NCBI GenBank assembly: GCA_963829235.1 | Contig: CAWHIF010000002.1 | Coordinates: 1 to 64,000, forward strand | Length of the DNA stretch: 64,000 bases | From: Bog-756 sp963829235 | GTDB lineage: Bacteria; Actinomycetota; Acidimicrobiia; Acidimicrobiales; RAAP-2 | Reading direction: 5' to 3' | Shown here: piece by piece, positions 44,098 through 52,997 of the stretch | Layout of the letters: each line of letters opens with the position of its first letter | Numbering within the stretch: position 1 is the first letter of the stretch | Notes under the pieces: model-generated | What the model saw: only the letters and a program-made list of their open reading frames with translations | Database searches by the model: none | What the model was told of the DNA's origin: nothing | Made by a program: the position numbers and the translations under genes

Positions 44098-44958
44098 GTG
44101 AACCCCGATTGGCCCGGCGGGCCGCCGCCGGGCTGGTATCCCGATCCGGCCGGGGTGAAGGCATGGCGCTGGTGGGATGGGCAGGGGTGGACCGGGTTCG
44201 CCTCCGACCCGTCGGCGCCCCATCGTCCCGGCCCTGCCTGGCCCCAGACCCCTGCCTTCGACCCTGCCTCCGACGCATCCCGGGGGCCCTCTCCCGGCAC
44301 GTGGGTCCACGACCGGTTCGCGGCGGAGGTGAGGGCCGGACCGTGGGCGCGGCGGGCGCTGGTCGGGTACCTGGCCGTGATCCTCGTCGGCCTGTTGGCG
44401 GCATGGGCGGAGCGGTCGGCCATTCGACAGCTCGTCCACAACATCGACGTCGAGCGGCAGACCGGAGTCGTCCAGGACCAGGCCCTTCCGAGCGACCTGA
44501 ACCTGCTCACCCTCTTGAACCTGGTCCTCATCGCGCCCTTCTACATCCTCTTCCTCAGGTGGCAGTTCGAGGCGGCGAAGACGGCGCAGTTCCTGTCCGT
44601 CCCGGCCAGGCGCTCGCCCGGCCTCGGTGTGGGCAGCTGGTTCATTCCGGTCGTCAACCTCTGGTTCCCCTACCAGTCCATCCGGGACTGCCTCCCGCCC
44701 GGCGACCCGGGTCGGACGGTGGTCGCACGCATGTGGGCACTGTTCATCGGCGTGCTGGCCATGAACACGGCCACCGCTGTCCTCGCCTTGTTGGGGAGCC
44801 CGATCGGCTTCGTCTTCGCCGCCGTCACCCTGGCCCTCGGTGTCGGATTCGCGTTCGAGGGGAGGGCGGCGGTGGAGCTCATCGCCGACACCCATCGACG
44901 ACTGCTGTCTCCGGGGCCGTCCGGACCGGGCGACCGGCGAGCGGCCACCGGGCCATAG
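44098..44958 (+). CDS. DUF2510/DUF4328-type membrane protein
   Basis: A 286-residue protein with an N-terminal PGWYPDPAGVKAWRWWDGQG motif (DUF2510, a short actinobacterial domain of unknown function) and then a membrane region of four to five helices typical of DUF4328 (ALVGYLAVILVGLLAAWAER, FYILFLRWQFEAAKTAQFL, PGLGVGSWFIPVVNLWFPYQ). The start is a GTG at 44098. No catalytic function is known. Its neighbour on the left is an MFS gene on the same strand. Confidence 0.8.
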   Translation: MNPDWPGGPPPGWYPDPAGVKAWRWWDGQGWTGFASDPSAPHRPGPAWPQTPAFDPASDASRGPSPGTWVHDRFAAEVRAGPWARRALVGYLAVILVGLLAAWAERSAIRQLVHNIDVERQTGVVQDQALPSDLNLLTLLNLVLIAPFYILFLRWQFEAAKTAQFLSVPARRSPGLGVGSWFIPVVNLWFPYQSIRDCLPPGDPGRTVVARMWALFIGVLAMNTATAVLALLGSPIGFVFAAVTLALGVGFAFEGRAAVELIADTHRRLLSPGPSGPGDRRAATGP

Positions 44959-45063
44959 GTCTTCCCCGAGGTGAACGTCGAGCGGTCCTTCCGCTTGGTC
45001 TACCGTAAGCAGAGCGCTGATTCCGGTTCGCCGCGACCGGCACCCCCGTGACCCCATGACCCC

Positions 45064-46527
45064 ATGACCAGATCGATCGAACGAGCCCACTACAGGACCA
45101 CCTTCGTCGTGCTCCTGCTCGGCGTTTCGTCGTACGCGCTGCTCCAGTCGCTCGTGACCCCGGTTCTGAGGACCATCCAGCTCGACCTCCACACCACCCA
45201 GTCCACGGTGACCTGGGTGGTGACCGTCTTCTTGCTGTCGGCATCGATCTTCACGCCCATCCTGGGCCGGGTCGGAGACATGGTGGGCAAGGAACGGATG
45301 CTCGTGGTCACCCTCCTCGCCCTGGCCATCGGGTCGGCGCTCGCCGGGCTGGCCCAGTCCATCGCCGTGCTCATCGTGGCCCGGGCCATCCAGGGCATCG
45401 GGGCCGCCGTCCTCCCGCTGGCCTTCGGCATCATCCGGGACGAGTTCCCCCAGGAGCGGGTGGCCACCGGAGTGGGTGTGGTCGCGGCCATGACCGCCGT
45501 CGGTGGCGGGGCCGGGATCGTCCTGGCCGGGCCCATCGTCGAAAACCTCGACTACCACTGGTTGTTCTGGATCCCGCTCATCATCACGTTGATCGCCGCC
45601 GTCTGCGCGCACCTGTTCGTCCCCGAGTCGCCGGTCCGGACCCCGGGCCGGGTGAGCTGGCTGGCCGCGGTGCTGCTGTCGGGTTGGCTGGTGGCCCTGC
45701 TCCTCGGGGTGAGCGAAGCCCCGTCGTGGGGATGGGGCTCACCCGTGGTCATCGGGTTGATCCTGCTCGGGGCGGCCCTCTGCGCTGCCTGGATCGTCGT
45801 CGAGTTGCATTCCCGCGAGCCGCTCATCGACATGCACATGATGCGGGTCCCCGCGGTGTGGACGAACAACCTGGTCGCCTTCCTCTTCGGCATCGGGATG
45901 TACTCGGTCATCGCCTTCCTGCCCCAATTCCTGCAGACCCCGAAATCGTCCGGCTACGGGTTCGGGGCCAGCATCATCCAGTCGGGCCTCTACCTGCTGC
46001 CGCTCACGGTGACCATGTTCATCTTCGGGATGCTCTCGGGCCGGATCGCCGCGGCCATCGGATCCAAGGCCGCGGTGATCATCGGATCCATCTTCTCGTT
46101 GACCTCGTACCTGATCCTGGCCTTCGCCCACACCCGACCGTGGGAGATCTACCTGGCCAGCACCCTGCTCGGCGTCGGGCTGGGCCTGGCCTTCTCGGCC
46201 ATGTCCAACCTCATCGTCCAAGCCGTGCCCCCGTCCCAGACAGGAGTGGCCAGCGGGATGAACGCCAACATCCGCACCATCGGTGGCGCCGTCGGGGCCG
46301 CGGTGATGTCCTCCATCGTGACATCCATGCTGCTGAGGGACGGGCTACCGGCGGCGAGTGGGTACACCCGCGGATTCGCCTTTCTGGCCCTGATGACCCT
46401 GGTGGCGATCGTGGCCGCCCTGTTCATCCCGACAGCCACGTCGGAGGCCGCCCATGCCGATCACGAACCCCACCTCATGAACGCCGAACTGGCCATCGTC
46501 CCGGGCGGCACCATCACCGAGGGATGA
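45064..46527 (+). CDS. MFS transporter, DHA2-type
   Basis: A 487-residue membrane protein with about 14 helices, the DHA2 count. It carries motif A (GRVGDMVGKERMLVVTLLAL), and an early TVTWVVTVFLLSASIFTPI segment. It is likely a drug or metabolite exporter. The ATG at 45064 is one of two closely placed ATGs and lies in a GTGACCCC ATGACCCC repeat. The protein ends with a Ser/Glu/His-rich tail (TSEAAHADHEPHLMNAELAI). It is a paralogue of the MFS gene at 5 kb in type but not in neighbours. Confidence 0.87.
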   Translation: MTRSIERAHYRTTFVVLLLGVSSYALLQSLVTPVLRTIQLDLHTTQSTVTWVVTVFLLSASIFTPILGRVGDMVGKERMLVVTLLALAIGSALAGLAQSIAVLIVARAIQGIGAAVLPLAFGIIRDEFPQERVATGVGVVAAMTAVGGGAGIVLAGPIVENLDYHWLFWIPLIITLIAAVCAHLFVPESPVRTPGRVSWLAAVLLSGWLVALLLGVSEAPSWGWGSPVVIGLILLGAALCAAWIVVELHSREPLIDMHMMRVPAVWTNNLVAFLFGIGMYSVIAFLPQFLQTPKSSGYGFGASIIQSGLYLLPLTVTMFIFGMLSGRIAAAIGSKAAVIIGSIFSLTSYLILAFAHTRPWEIYLASTLLGVGLGLAFSAMSNLIVQAVPPSQTGVASGMNANIRTIGGAVGAAVMSSIVTSMLLRDGLPAASGYTRGFAFLALMTLVAIVAALFIPTATSEAAHADHEPHLMNAELAIVPGGTITEG

Positions 46528-46610
46528 GCGGCCGGTCCGGACCCGGGCGGCCGTGCCACGGCGGGACAGCCCCGGGGCGGGGCGGGATCGTCTCCTAGAG
46601 GGATCGTCTC

Positions 46611-47195
46611 CTAGACGTCGGCCAGGTGGCGCAGCTGGAGCGAGAGCGCGATCTCCAACACGCCGTAGATGATCAACCAGATTCCCATGATCACGGCCAG
46701 GGTGGCCAGGGTCAGGTGGGGCACGACCAGGGTCACGATACCGGCGGCGAACGCAAGCACGCCCATGGCGATCCTCCAACCCCGAGCCTCGGAACCCCGG
46801 TCGCTGTAGGCGGTGAAGAACTCGATGATGCCCCCCACCACCCAGAACAGCCCGATGAGAAAGGCCAGTGTGGTGACGGTCTCGTCCGTGTGGCGCAGAA
46901 AGAGGATCCCGACGATGACCGACAGCAACCCCAAGAAGGCCGTGAACCAGCGCACACCGCCGGTGTCCTCGTGGTCGGCGATGGCCATCACGATCCGGAA
47001 GAGACCGGCCACGAAGAGCCAGATCCCGAGCAGAATGGCGAACGCATAGACCGTGTCCCGGGGTTTGATGGTGACGAGGACCCCGAGGATGAGGGTCACG
47101 ATGCCGAAGAAGAGCACCCACCCCCACGACTTCCCGATGATGCGAAGGATGTCTCGCTCCTCCGGCGTGACACCCGCTCCCCCTGGCTCGGCCAT
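46611..47195 (-). CDS. HdeD-type (DUF308) membrane protein
   Basis: A 194-residue protein with six transmembrane helices in three pairs (WGWVLFFGIVTLILGVLVTI, LLGIWLFVAGLFRIVMAIAD, GLLSVIVGILFLRHTDETVT). Each pair ends in a basic residue, as in HdeD, which is linked to acid resistance in enterobacteria; its role in actinobacteria is unknown. The ATG at 47195 has a GGAGG site five bases upstream, so longer starts (47207, 47246) are less likely. The stop codon falls inside a 16-bp tandem repeat at 46584-46615. Confidence 0.85.
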   Translation of the reverse strand: MAEPGGAGVTPEERDILRIIGKSWGWVLFFGIVTLILGVLVTIKPRDTVYAFAILLGIWLFVAGLFRIVMAIADHEDTGGVRWFTAFLGLLSVIVGILFLRHTDETVTTLAFLIGLFWVVGGIIEFFTAYSDRGSEARGWRIAMGVLAFAAGIVTLVVPHLTLATLAVIMGIWLIIYGVLEIALSLQLRHLADV

Positions 47196-47300
47196 GGCAA
47201 CCTCCATGTCGCTGCGGCACTCCCGGTGGGGATGCGCCGTCGGCAAGACACCTTAGGACCCGAGCCGGGGTCGATCGCGGACCGGGTCGGACAGGCACTC

Positions 47301-48143
47301 TCAGACAGCGCGGACGGCGACCGTGCCCACGGTGGCCAGCCGGGCGTCGGCCCCCATGTCGTGGACGGCCACCCGCACCAGCGTCCGTCCCGGACCGCCG
47401 CCCAACACCCGGCACCGGGCCTCGACCGGCCCGACCTTGATGGGGCGCAGGTAGTGGAGCACCGTGTCCGCCGCCGCCGACCGGCCCGTGCCGCCATCCC
47501 GGCCGTCGACGGCCCGGCACGCGGCCACGTCGAAGAGCATGGCCACCGCGCCTCCGTGAAGAATGCCCCAAGGGTTGCGCAGCCGCTCGGCCAGCTCCAG
47601 CCGGGTCACCGGCCCGGTGCCGGGCTCGATACAGAAGAAGTCCTCCGGGGGCGGTGCATGAGGATCCGGCGGACCCATCGGGATGGTGAAGGGACGGGTG
47701 ACGGGGAGGTCCATGGTGCCGGGGTCGAGTACCGCACTCGTCATGGTGACGGCGGCGACCGCCCGGTCGGCGAGACCTTCATCGACGACGTCCAACGCGG
47801 CCACCACCGCGTTGCGTCCCCGGCGCAGGATACGACCGTGCAACCGGAGCGGACCCCGATGGGAGAGATGGGCGATCGTGGCCATCATGGACGTGGTCAC
47901 GATCCACTCCGGATGGACCGACAGACCGCACAGGAAGCCCCCCAACGAATCGACGCTGGTCAGCAGGGCGCCGGTACGAAGTCCTCCGCCGGCCCCCATC
48001 TGGTGGGCGTCCAGCGGAGCACGGCCACCGATTTCGAAGAGGTCGCTGCCCGGCGGAGCGGGAACATCCCAGCGTTCGAGCCGCAGGTACTCGCCGACCG
48101 CGTGGCGGCGATCGCCCCGTCCACCATCCGCCGGCTCACTCAT
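47301..48143 (-). CDS. thioesterase-superfamily protein (double hotdog)
   Basis: A 280-residue protein with two hotdog domains in tandem. The first has GGGLRTGALLTSVDSLGGFL, and the second has the active-site-like NPWGILHGGAVAMLFDVAAC motif of the PaaI-type thioesterases. It probably hydrolyses or binds an acyl-CoA. The ATG at 48143 overlaps the stop of the upstream gene by eight bases. Its first domain lacks the usual catalytic Asp/Gly-His-Gly arrangement, so it may be only structural. Confidence 0.8.
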   Translation of the reverse strand: MSEPADGGRGDRRHAVGEYLRLERWDVPAPPGSDLFEIGGRAPLDAHQMGAGGGLRTGALLTSVDSLGGFLCGLSVHPEWIVTTSMMATIAHLSHRGPLRLHGRILRRGRNAVVAALDVVDEGLADRAVAAVTMTSAVLDPGTMDLPVTRPFTIPMGPPDPHAPPPEDFFCIEPGTGPVTRLELAERLRNPWGILHGGAVAMLFDVAACRAVDGRDGGTGRSAAADTVLHYLRPIKVGPVEARCRVLGGGPGRTLVRVAVHDMGADARLATVGTVAVRAV

Positions 48144-49077
48144 GGTTGCCGTCCGGCGACGCGGTTGCGACCGACGCCGCACGCACGTTGATGACCGTGG
48201 TCAGCCGGTCATCGGCACCTCGGTCGAGCAGCTCGACGACCGCGCTCCCGGTGGATGTCCGACCGCCGGCATCGAGCCTCCTCGCCCGGGACACGATGGG
48301 CCCGACGCGCCCGAGGGCCAGATAGGCCACCTGCAGGTCGGTCACGACGGGCACACCCTCGAACCCGGGGTCCGCACCCAACATCTCGAGGGTGGCCACC
48401 TCTCCGAGCGTGGCCATGACTCCGCCCTGTACGGCGCCGAACGAATTGCGGAGGTACGCGCGCATGGGCAGCGACACCACGCCCGAGGCGGCGTCATCCA
48501 CCGAGATGGACAGGACGTCGTCGACCGGACCCTCGAGGCCGGTCCCGGTGAGTGCCCATCGGACGGGCAACTCCGATGACACGTCCTGCATCGGGTTGGT
48601 GGCCCTCCCCGGCAGGACCGCGAAGGTCATGGAGGCCCAGGCCGACGGGGAGCCGGCACCGCCGGAGCCGTCGTCCGCCGCGTCGGAGCCGTCGTGGGCC
48701 ACATCCGAGCCGTCGTGGTCCACGTCCGAGCCGTCGTGGTCCACGTCGAAGACAAGGGCCTCGACGACCAGGGTGGTCCGGCCCCTCCGGAGGACCGTCG
48801 CCCGTGCCTCGACAAAGGGGCCGATGGCCGGGCGCACCACCTGCAAGGCCAGATCGGCCGTCGCCATCCAGTCAGGATGGAGGGACCGGAGGGCGGCGGA
48901 GCCACCCACGACGTCCACCAGGGTGGCCAACACCCCGACCCTGACCCCTCCATCAGGTCCGGTCACGTAGGGGGTCACCGGGATACGGACCTTGGCGGTG
49001 GACTCGGAGGTGACCTCGGCTTCCATGCCCAGATCGCTGAGGAGGTGACGGCTGGGCGGGTAGCCGCCGACGACCAC
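48136..49077 (-). CDS. thioesterase-superfamily protein with an acidic repeat linker
   Basis: A 313-residue protein with two hotdog-like halves. The first includes VLATLVDVVGGSAALRSLHP, the second GAVQGGVMATLGEVATLEML. Between them, at about residues 110-145, is an Asp-rich run (DVDHDGSDVDHDGSDVAHDG) that is not expected in the family and looks like an expanded linker. The GTG start at 49077 follows directly on the SDR stop. With the downstream thioesterase and the SDR it forms a minus-strand operon, perhaps for acyl-CoA turnover. Confidence 0.75.
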   Translation of the reverse strand: MVVGGYPPSRHLLSDLGMEAEVTSESTAKVRIPVTPYVTGPDGGVRVGVLATLVDVVGGSAALRSLHPDWMATADLALQVVRPAIGPFVEARATVLRRGRTTLVVEALVFDVDHDGSDVDHDGSDVAHDGSDAADDGSGGAGSPSAWASMTFAVLPGRATNPMQDVSSELPVRWALTGTGLEGPVDDVLSISVDDAASGVVSLPMRAYLRNSFGAVQGGVMATLGEVATLEMLGADPGFEGVPVVTDLQVAYLALGRVGPIVSRARRLDAGGRTSTGSAVVELLDRGADDRLTTVINVRAASVATASPDGNHE

Positions 49078-49840
49078 TCAGCGTTCCTGTTCGGTCGGTC
49101 GGATCAGGACCTCGTTGACCACCACGTGTCGGGGGCGGGTGACGGTGAAGACGATCGACTCGGCGATGTCCTCGGAGCGCATCGGCTCGAGCGGAGCGTA
49201 CGTGGCCAACATGCCCTCGATGATCTCCGGGCGGTTGTGGGAGGCCAGCTCGGTCATCACCTGTCCCGGCTCGACGACGGTGACCCGCACGTGGCGGCGG
49301 GTCACCTCCTGACGCAGGGACTCGGAGAACGCCGCCACCCCGAATTTGGTGGCGCTGTAGACGCCGTTGCCCTGCCGGGCCACCCGGCCGGCCACGGAGC
49401 TGACATTGACCACGTCGGCCACGTGCCGGGGCTCGCGCTCGGCCGCCGCGGAGCAGGTGGGGCAACGCCGCGTGCGTGCAGTACAGCAGGCCCAGCACAT
49501 TGAGCTCGACCATCCGCCTCCACTCCTCGACCGGCGCGTCGAGGATCGGGCCGAGCAGCATGACCCCGGCATTGTTGACCAGGGTGTCCAGGCGGCCGAA
49601 CTCCCCCACCGCCCGCTCCACCATGGCTCGCGCCGCCGCCTCGTCGGTGACGTCGGTCTCGATGACCAGTACCTCGCCGTGGGGGCGGATCCTCTCGGCG
49701 ATCGCCTCCAACCGGTCGAGGCGTCGGGCGGCGATGGCCACCGCGGCACCCTCGGCGGCCAGGGCCGCCGCGGTGGCCTCGCCGATGCCGCTCGATGCCC
49801 CGGTCACCAGGGCCACTGTTCCCTGAAGGCGACTCGTCAT
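49078..49840 (-). CDS. SDR family oxidoreductase with one frameshift
   Basis: The first part from an ATG at 49840 is a normal short-chain dehydrogenase (ALVTGASSGIGEATAAALAA, LVNNAGVMLLGPILDAPVEE). Near 49445 the frame shifts by an extra G after PHLLR, and the rest continues in the next frame (VADVVNVSSVAGRVARQGNG, VYSATKFGVAAFSESLRQE) to 49078. The active-site Ser, Tyr and Lys are in the second part. One deleted base restores a 253-residue enzyme. Either a sequence error or a recent mutation is responsible. Confidence 0.78.
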
Positions 49841-50112
49841 GTCCTACCTCCGATGATCGGTCGGTACCGCCGTCGGATCCGGTGGCGGGTCCGCGGACGG
49901 CATCGGGTCACCGTAGACGCCATCGGTGGGTGGCGCGGTTCGATCCGACCTCGGACCCCGGCCGGAGGGTGCCCGAGGCCGGAGGAGCGGAGCGGGACAG
50001 GAGGTGCGGAGCGCAGCGGCAGACTGGAGCGCAGCGGGTGACCGAGTCGTTCCTCGAGCTGTCAGATTCCCGAGCCGGGACCGCGGATGTCAGGGCTCCA
50101 CGAAGGGCCCGA

Positions 50113-50382
50113 TCAGGCGGCAGTCTGCCTCGACGACTTGGTCGCCCCTTTCCGCCTGTTGCGGCGCCGGCCCCGCTGCCTGGTCGACGTGTCGTAGGGC
50201 CGCTGGCTCGACGCCGGGCTCTCGTGCAGTGCGCACCAGTCGGTGCTGTTGTACCTCGAGAGCCGGACCCGGCAGTCCGGCTCGATGCAGATGCGACCGG
50301 CTTCGTACACCTCGGGGGGAGTGCTGCCCGCCAGTCCGTCGGCCAAGAAAGACCCGTCCTCTACCGGTCGCCTGTCAACCAT
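50113..50382 (-). CDS. small cysteine-containing, Arg-rich protein
   Basis: An 89-residue protein with an RICIEPDCRVRLSRYNSTDW motif followed by CALHE: three cysteines and a His in a zinc-finger-like spacing seen in small actinobacterial proteins. The C-terminal third is a basic RQRGRRRNRRKG stretch that could bind nucleic acid. The ATG at 50382 has an AAGGGG site upstream. Function is unknown, but a regulatory role is possible. It is divergent from the GH13 gene. Confidence 0.65.
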   Translation of the reverse strand: MVDRRPVEDGSFLADGLAGSTPPEVYEAGRICIEPDCRVRLSRYNSTDWCALHESPASSQRPYDTSTRQRGRRRNRRKGATKSSRQTAA

Positions 50383-50404
50383 GTCGCCCTTACCCCTTCG
50401 TCAT

Positions 50405-50450
50405 CTGGAATCACTGCATGGATAACTGCATGGATCACTGCGCTATGAGA
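50405..50450. promoter_or_regulatory. ACTGCATGGAT direct repeats upstream of the GH13 gene
   Basis: ACTGCATGGATAACTGCATG followed by GATCACTGCG gives two and a half copies of a 12-bp unit between the divergent small Arg-rich gene and the GH13 gene. The layout fits a regulator binding site. The regulator is unknown. Confidence 0.35.
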
Positions 50451-50566
50451 TACGTGCTGCCAATGGGGTCTTCGGCATGAAAAGACACAAACTGTAACGG
50501 TCCGTCCGCGGGAGACGGGGATGTGGCCGGAGCCGGCCCGACGGGTGCGTTGCTATCGTCATCGTC

Positions 50567-52252
50567 GTGCCCACGGCCGACCTGAACGAGCCGATCGGTG
50601 CCCCGCCCGGAACGCCGACCCCGGCGACCGCCACTCCCTGGTGGAAAGAGGCGGTCTTCTACCAGATCTACCCCCGGTCGTTCGCCGATTCCGACGGCGA
50701 CGGGATCGGGGACCTGGCCGGCATCCGGGCCCATCTTCCCGACCTCGCCTGGCTCGGGGTCGATGCCCTGTGGCTGTCCCCCTTCTACCGTTCGCCCATG
50801 GTCGACTTCGGGTACGACGTCAGCGACTACTGCGACGTCGACCCCACCTTCGGGACCCTGGACGACTTCGACCGGCTGGTCGACGATGCCCACTCCCTCG
50901 GGATGCGGGTCATCATCGACTGGGTACCCAACCACACCTCGGACCAGCACCCCTGGTTCACCGACGCGCGATCGGGCGCCGGGAGCAGGCATCGCAATTG
51001 GTACGTCTGGCGCGACGCCCGTCCTGACGGAGCCCCACCCAACAATTGGGTGGCGGCATTCGATCTGTCCGCACCCACCTGGACCTTCGACGAGCCCTCC
51101 GGCCAGTGGTACCTCCACCTGTTCGACGCAGGCCAACCCGACCTGAACTGGGACGAGCCCGACGTCGTGCGGGCCATGCACGGCGTGCTTCGCTTCTGGC
51201 TCGATCGCGGTGTCGACGGGTTTCGGGCCGATGTGATCCATTGCATCGGCAAGGACCCGGAGCTGCCCGACGACCCGCCGCCGGTGGCGGGCATCCCCCA
51301 CAGCGCGCTCAACGACGTGCCGGTGACCCACGAACGGCTACGGGACATCCGCAGGGTCATCGACTCCTACCCGGGTGATCGGCTCATGGTCGGTGAGGTG
51401 TACTTGCTGTCGACGGCGGCGATCGCCACCTACTACGGAGACGGCGACGAACTCCAACTGTCCTTCAACTTCCCGCCCTTGTACGCGCGCTGGCAGGCGG
51501 ACCGGTGGAGAGCGTGCATCGAGCAGACCGTCGAGGCGCTGGATGCAAGAGATGCCTGGCCCAGCTGGGTGCTCTCCAACCACGACAACCCCCGCCATCG
51601 CACCCGCTACGACCGGGCCGCGGCCGGCGGGGGCGAGGACGGGCCCACCGCCGAGCGCCGCAGCGAGGCCAGGGCGAGGGCGGCCGCAGTGCTGCTCCTC
51701 ACGCTCCGGGGCACACCATTCCTCTATCAGGGCGAGGAGCTCGGACTGCTCGACGCCATCATCCCGGCCGACCGCCGGGTCGACCCGGGCGGGCGGGACG
51801 GCTGCCGGGCACCCATCCCGTGGGACGGGACCAGCGTCCACGGATGGCCGGTCGCCGATAGCGGTGGCGGTGGTCCCTGGCTCCCGTTCCCGCCCGACCC
51901 GGCACGGCGGAACCACGACGATCTCCGCAACGACGACTCGTCCATCCTGCATCTCTACCGGCGCCTGATCGCCCTGCGTCACCGGGTACCGGCACTGTCG
52001 GTGGGCGCCTTCGAGCTCTTGGACCTACCGGAGGGACTGCTCGGCTACCGCCGGGGGAAGGGCGTCGACGAGTGGGCGGTCGTGATCAACTTCGGCAACG
52101 CCGCGGTCTCCATCGACGGGGCCACCGGACAGCTGTCCGGACGACGCGTGGAGGTGTCGAGCGACGGGGCGGGCGAGGGTCAGCCCTTCGACGGATGGAT
52201 CGGGCCCGATCAGGCAGTCGTCCTTGGTCGCCGACCGGACGACGGCTCCTAG
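50567..52252 (+). CDS. GH13 family alpha-glucosidase/amylase
   Basis: A 561-residue glycoside hydrolase of family 13. The start region (PWWKEAVFYQIYPRSFADSD) is typical for alpha-glucosidases. Conserved regions I-IV are visible: VIIDWVPNHTSDQHPWF, GVDGFRADVIHCIG with the nucleophilic Asp, the acid/base Glu in LMVGEVYLLS, and SNHDNPRHRTRY. A C-terminal beta domain follows. It has no signal peptide, so it probably acts inside the cell on maltose-type or trehalose-like sugars. The GTG at 50567 is the start; its last four bases overlap the convergent small gene. Confidence 0.92.
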   Translation: MPTADLNEPIGAPPGTPTPATATPWWKEAVFYQIYPRSFADSDGDGIGDLAGIRAHLPDLAWLGVDALWLSPFYRSPMVDFGYDVSDYCDVDPTFGTLDDFDRLVDDAHSLGMRVIIDWVPNHTSDQHPWFTDARSGAGSRHRNWYVWRDARPDGAPPNNWVAAFDLSAPTWTFDEPSGQWYLHLFDAGQPDLNWDEPDVVRAMHGVLRFWLDRGVDGFRADVIHCIGKDPELPDDPPPVAGIPHSALNDVPVTHERLRDIRRVIDSYPGDRLMVGEVYLLSTAAIATYYGDGDELQLSFNFPPLYARWQADRWRACIEQTVEALDARDAWPSWVLSNHDNPRHRTRYDRAAAGGGEDGPTAERRSEARARAAAVLLLTLRGTPFLYQGEELGLLDAIIPADRRVDPGGRDGCRAPIPWDGTSVHGWPVADSGGGGPWLPFPPDPARRNHDDLRNDDSSILHLYRRLIALRHRVPALSVGAFELLDLPEGLLGYRRGKGVDEWAVVINFGNAAVSIDGATGQLSGRRVEVSSDGAGEGQPFDGWIGPDQAVVLGRRPDDGS

Positions 52253-52494
52253 AGCCAGGTCTCGCGCCAGTGGTCCGGCGAACCCGCGTCGCCCAGAGCC
52301 ATCGAGTGGGCGTCCTCGTGGCCGCTGCGCCTGATACAGCAGACCAACGTGCCCAGCCATGGACCTCGATCGATGCAGTGGACGGCACCGCAGCGATGCC
52401 ATTGCGGTGTCTCTGGCAACACCAGATCATCGAGATCGAAATCGGCGTCTGACCATTCACTGAGTTTCCGTACGTGATACGGGTCGATCGTCAC
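52249..52494 (-). CDS. small hypothetical protein, convergent with GH13
   Basis: An 81-residue acidic protein starts at a GTG at 52494 with an AGGAAAG site upstream. It has two to three cysteines and histidines (RCGAVHCIDRGPWLGTLVCC, RRSGHEDAHSMALGDAG). The C/H pattern may bind zinc. Its 3' end overlaps the GH13 gene by four bases. A possible partner gene lies just upstream on the same strand. Family unknown. Confidence 0.55.
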   Translation of the reverse strand: MTIDPYHVRKLSEWSDADFDLDDLVLPETPQWHRCGAVHCIDRGPWLGTLVCCIRRSGHEDAHSMALGDAGSPDHWRETWL

Positions 52495-52527
52495 AGTCTT
52501 TCCTGCCCCTTTGTATGTCGGATCCCT

Positions 52528-52716
52528 CTACACAGTGATCGGTTTGAGTGGGCCGTAGCTGTAGCGGCAATTGGGTTGCTGTACCCAGGTCGGGAAGGGC
52601 GGTGAGCCGGGGGGCCGGGTCGTCTGCCGACGTCGGGTGGGTCCGGGCCGGGGGGCCGGGTCGGGGGCCGGCGTCCGAGCCGGGTCCACCCGATGACCGG
52701 CTGCGACGGTCATCAT
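52528..52716 (-). CDS. possible small hypothetical protein
   Basis: A 62-residue frame whose N-terminal two thirds are Pro/Arg-rich and of low complexity, but whose end (TWVQQPNCRYSYGPLKPITV) is protein-like. No strong ribosome binding site is seen before the ATGATG start. It could be the preceding gene of an operon with the 81-residue gene. Confidence 0.3.
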   Translation of the reverse strand: MMTVAAGHRVDPARTPAPDPAPRPGPTRRRQTTRPPGSPPFPTWVQQPNCRYSYGPLKPITV

Positions 52717-52997
52717 GGGGAGTGAGACAACCCAACGTCCGTTGGGGTAGACCAGATGCGAACGGTGCCATCACGAGGAGTCCTCCCCACCCGGCGGGAG
52801 CGGTGCCCCGGCACGGGCGTCACGGCACGGTATCGGCCACCCCCGCAGGCCGGTCGTGGGTACAGGCAGCCGGATTGTTCAAATCTTCATAGCTGGAACC
52901 CGCCGAAATGGGTCGAAGTGCCTGTTCGCAGGCCCCATACGGACCGGCAGGCTTGATCATCATGTTCACTTTTCTTACAGAGAGGTATCATGAGACC
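52717..52997. other. intergenic region upstream of the XRE gene
   Basis: No gene is supported. A TTCACT/TATCAT pair at about 52970-52990 could be the promoter of the XRE gene, whose ATG at 52998 lies just downstream. The rest is GC-rich filler. Confidence 0.3.
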
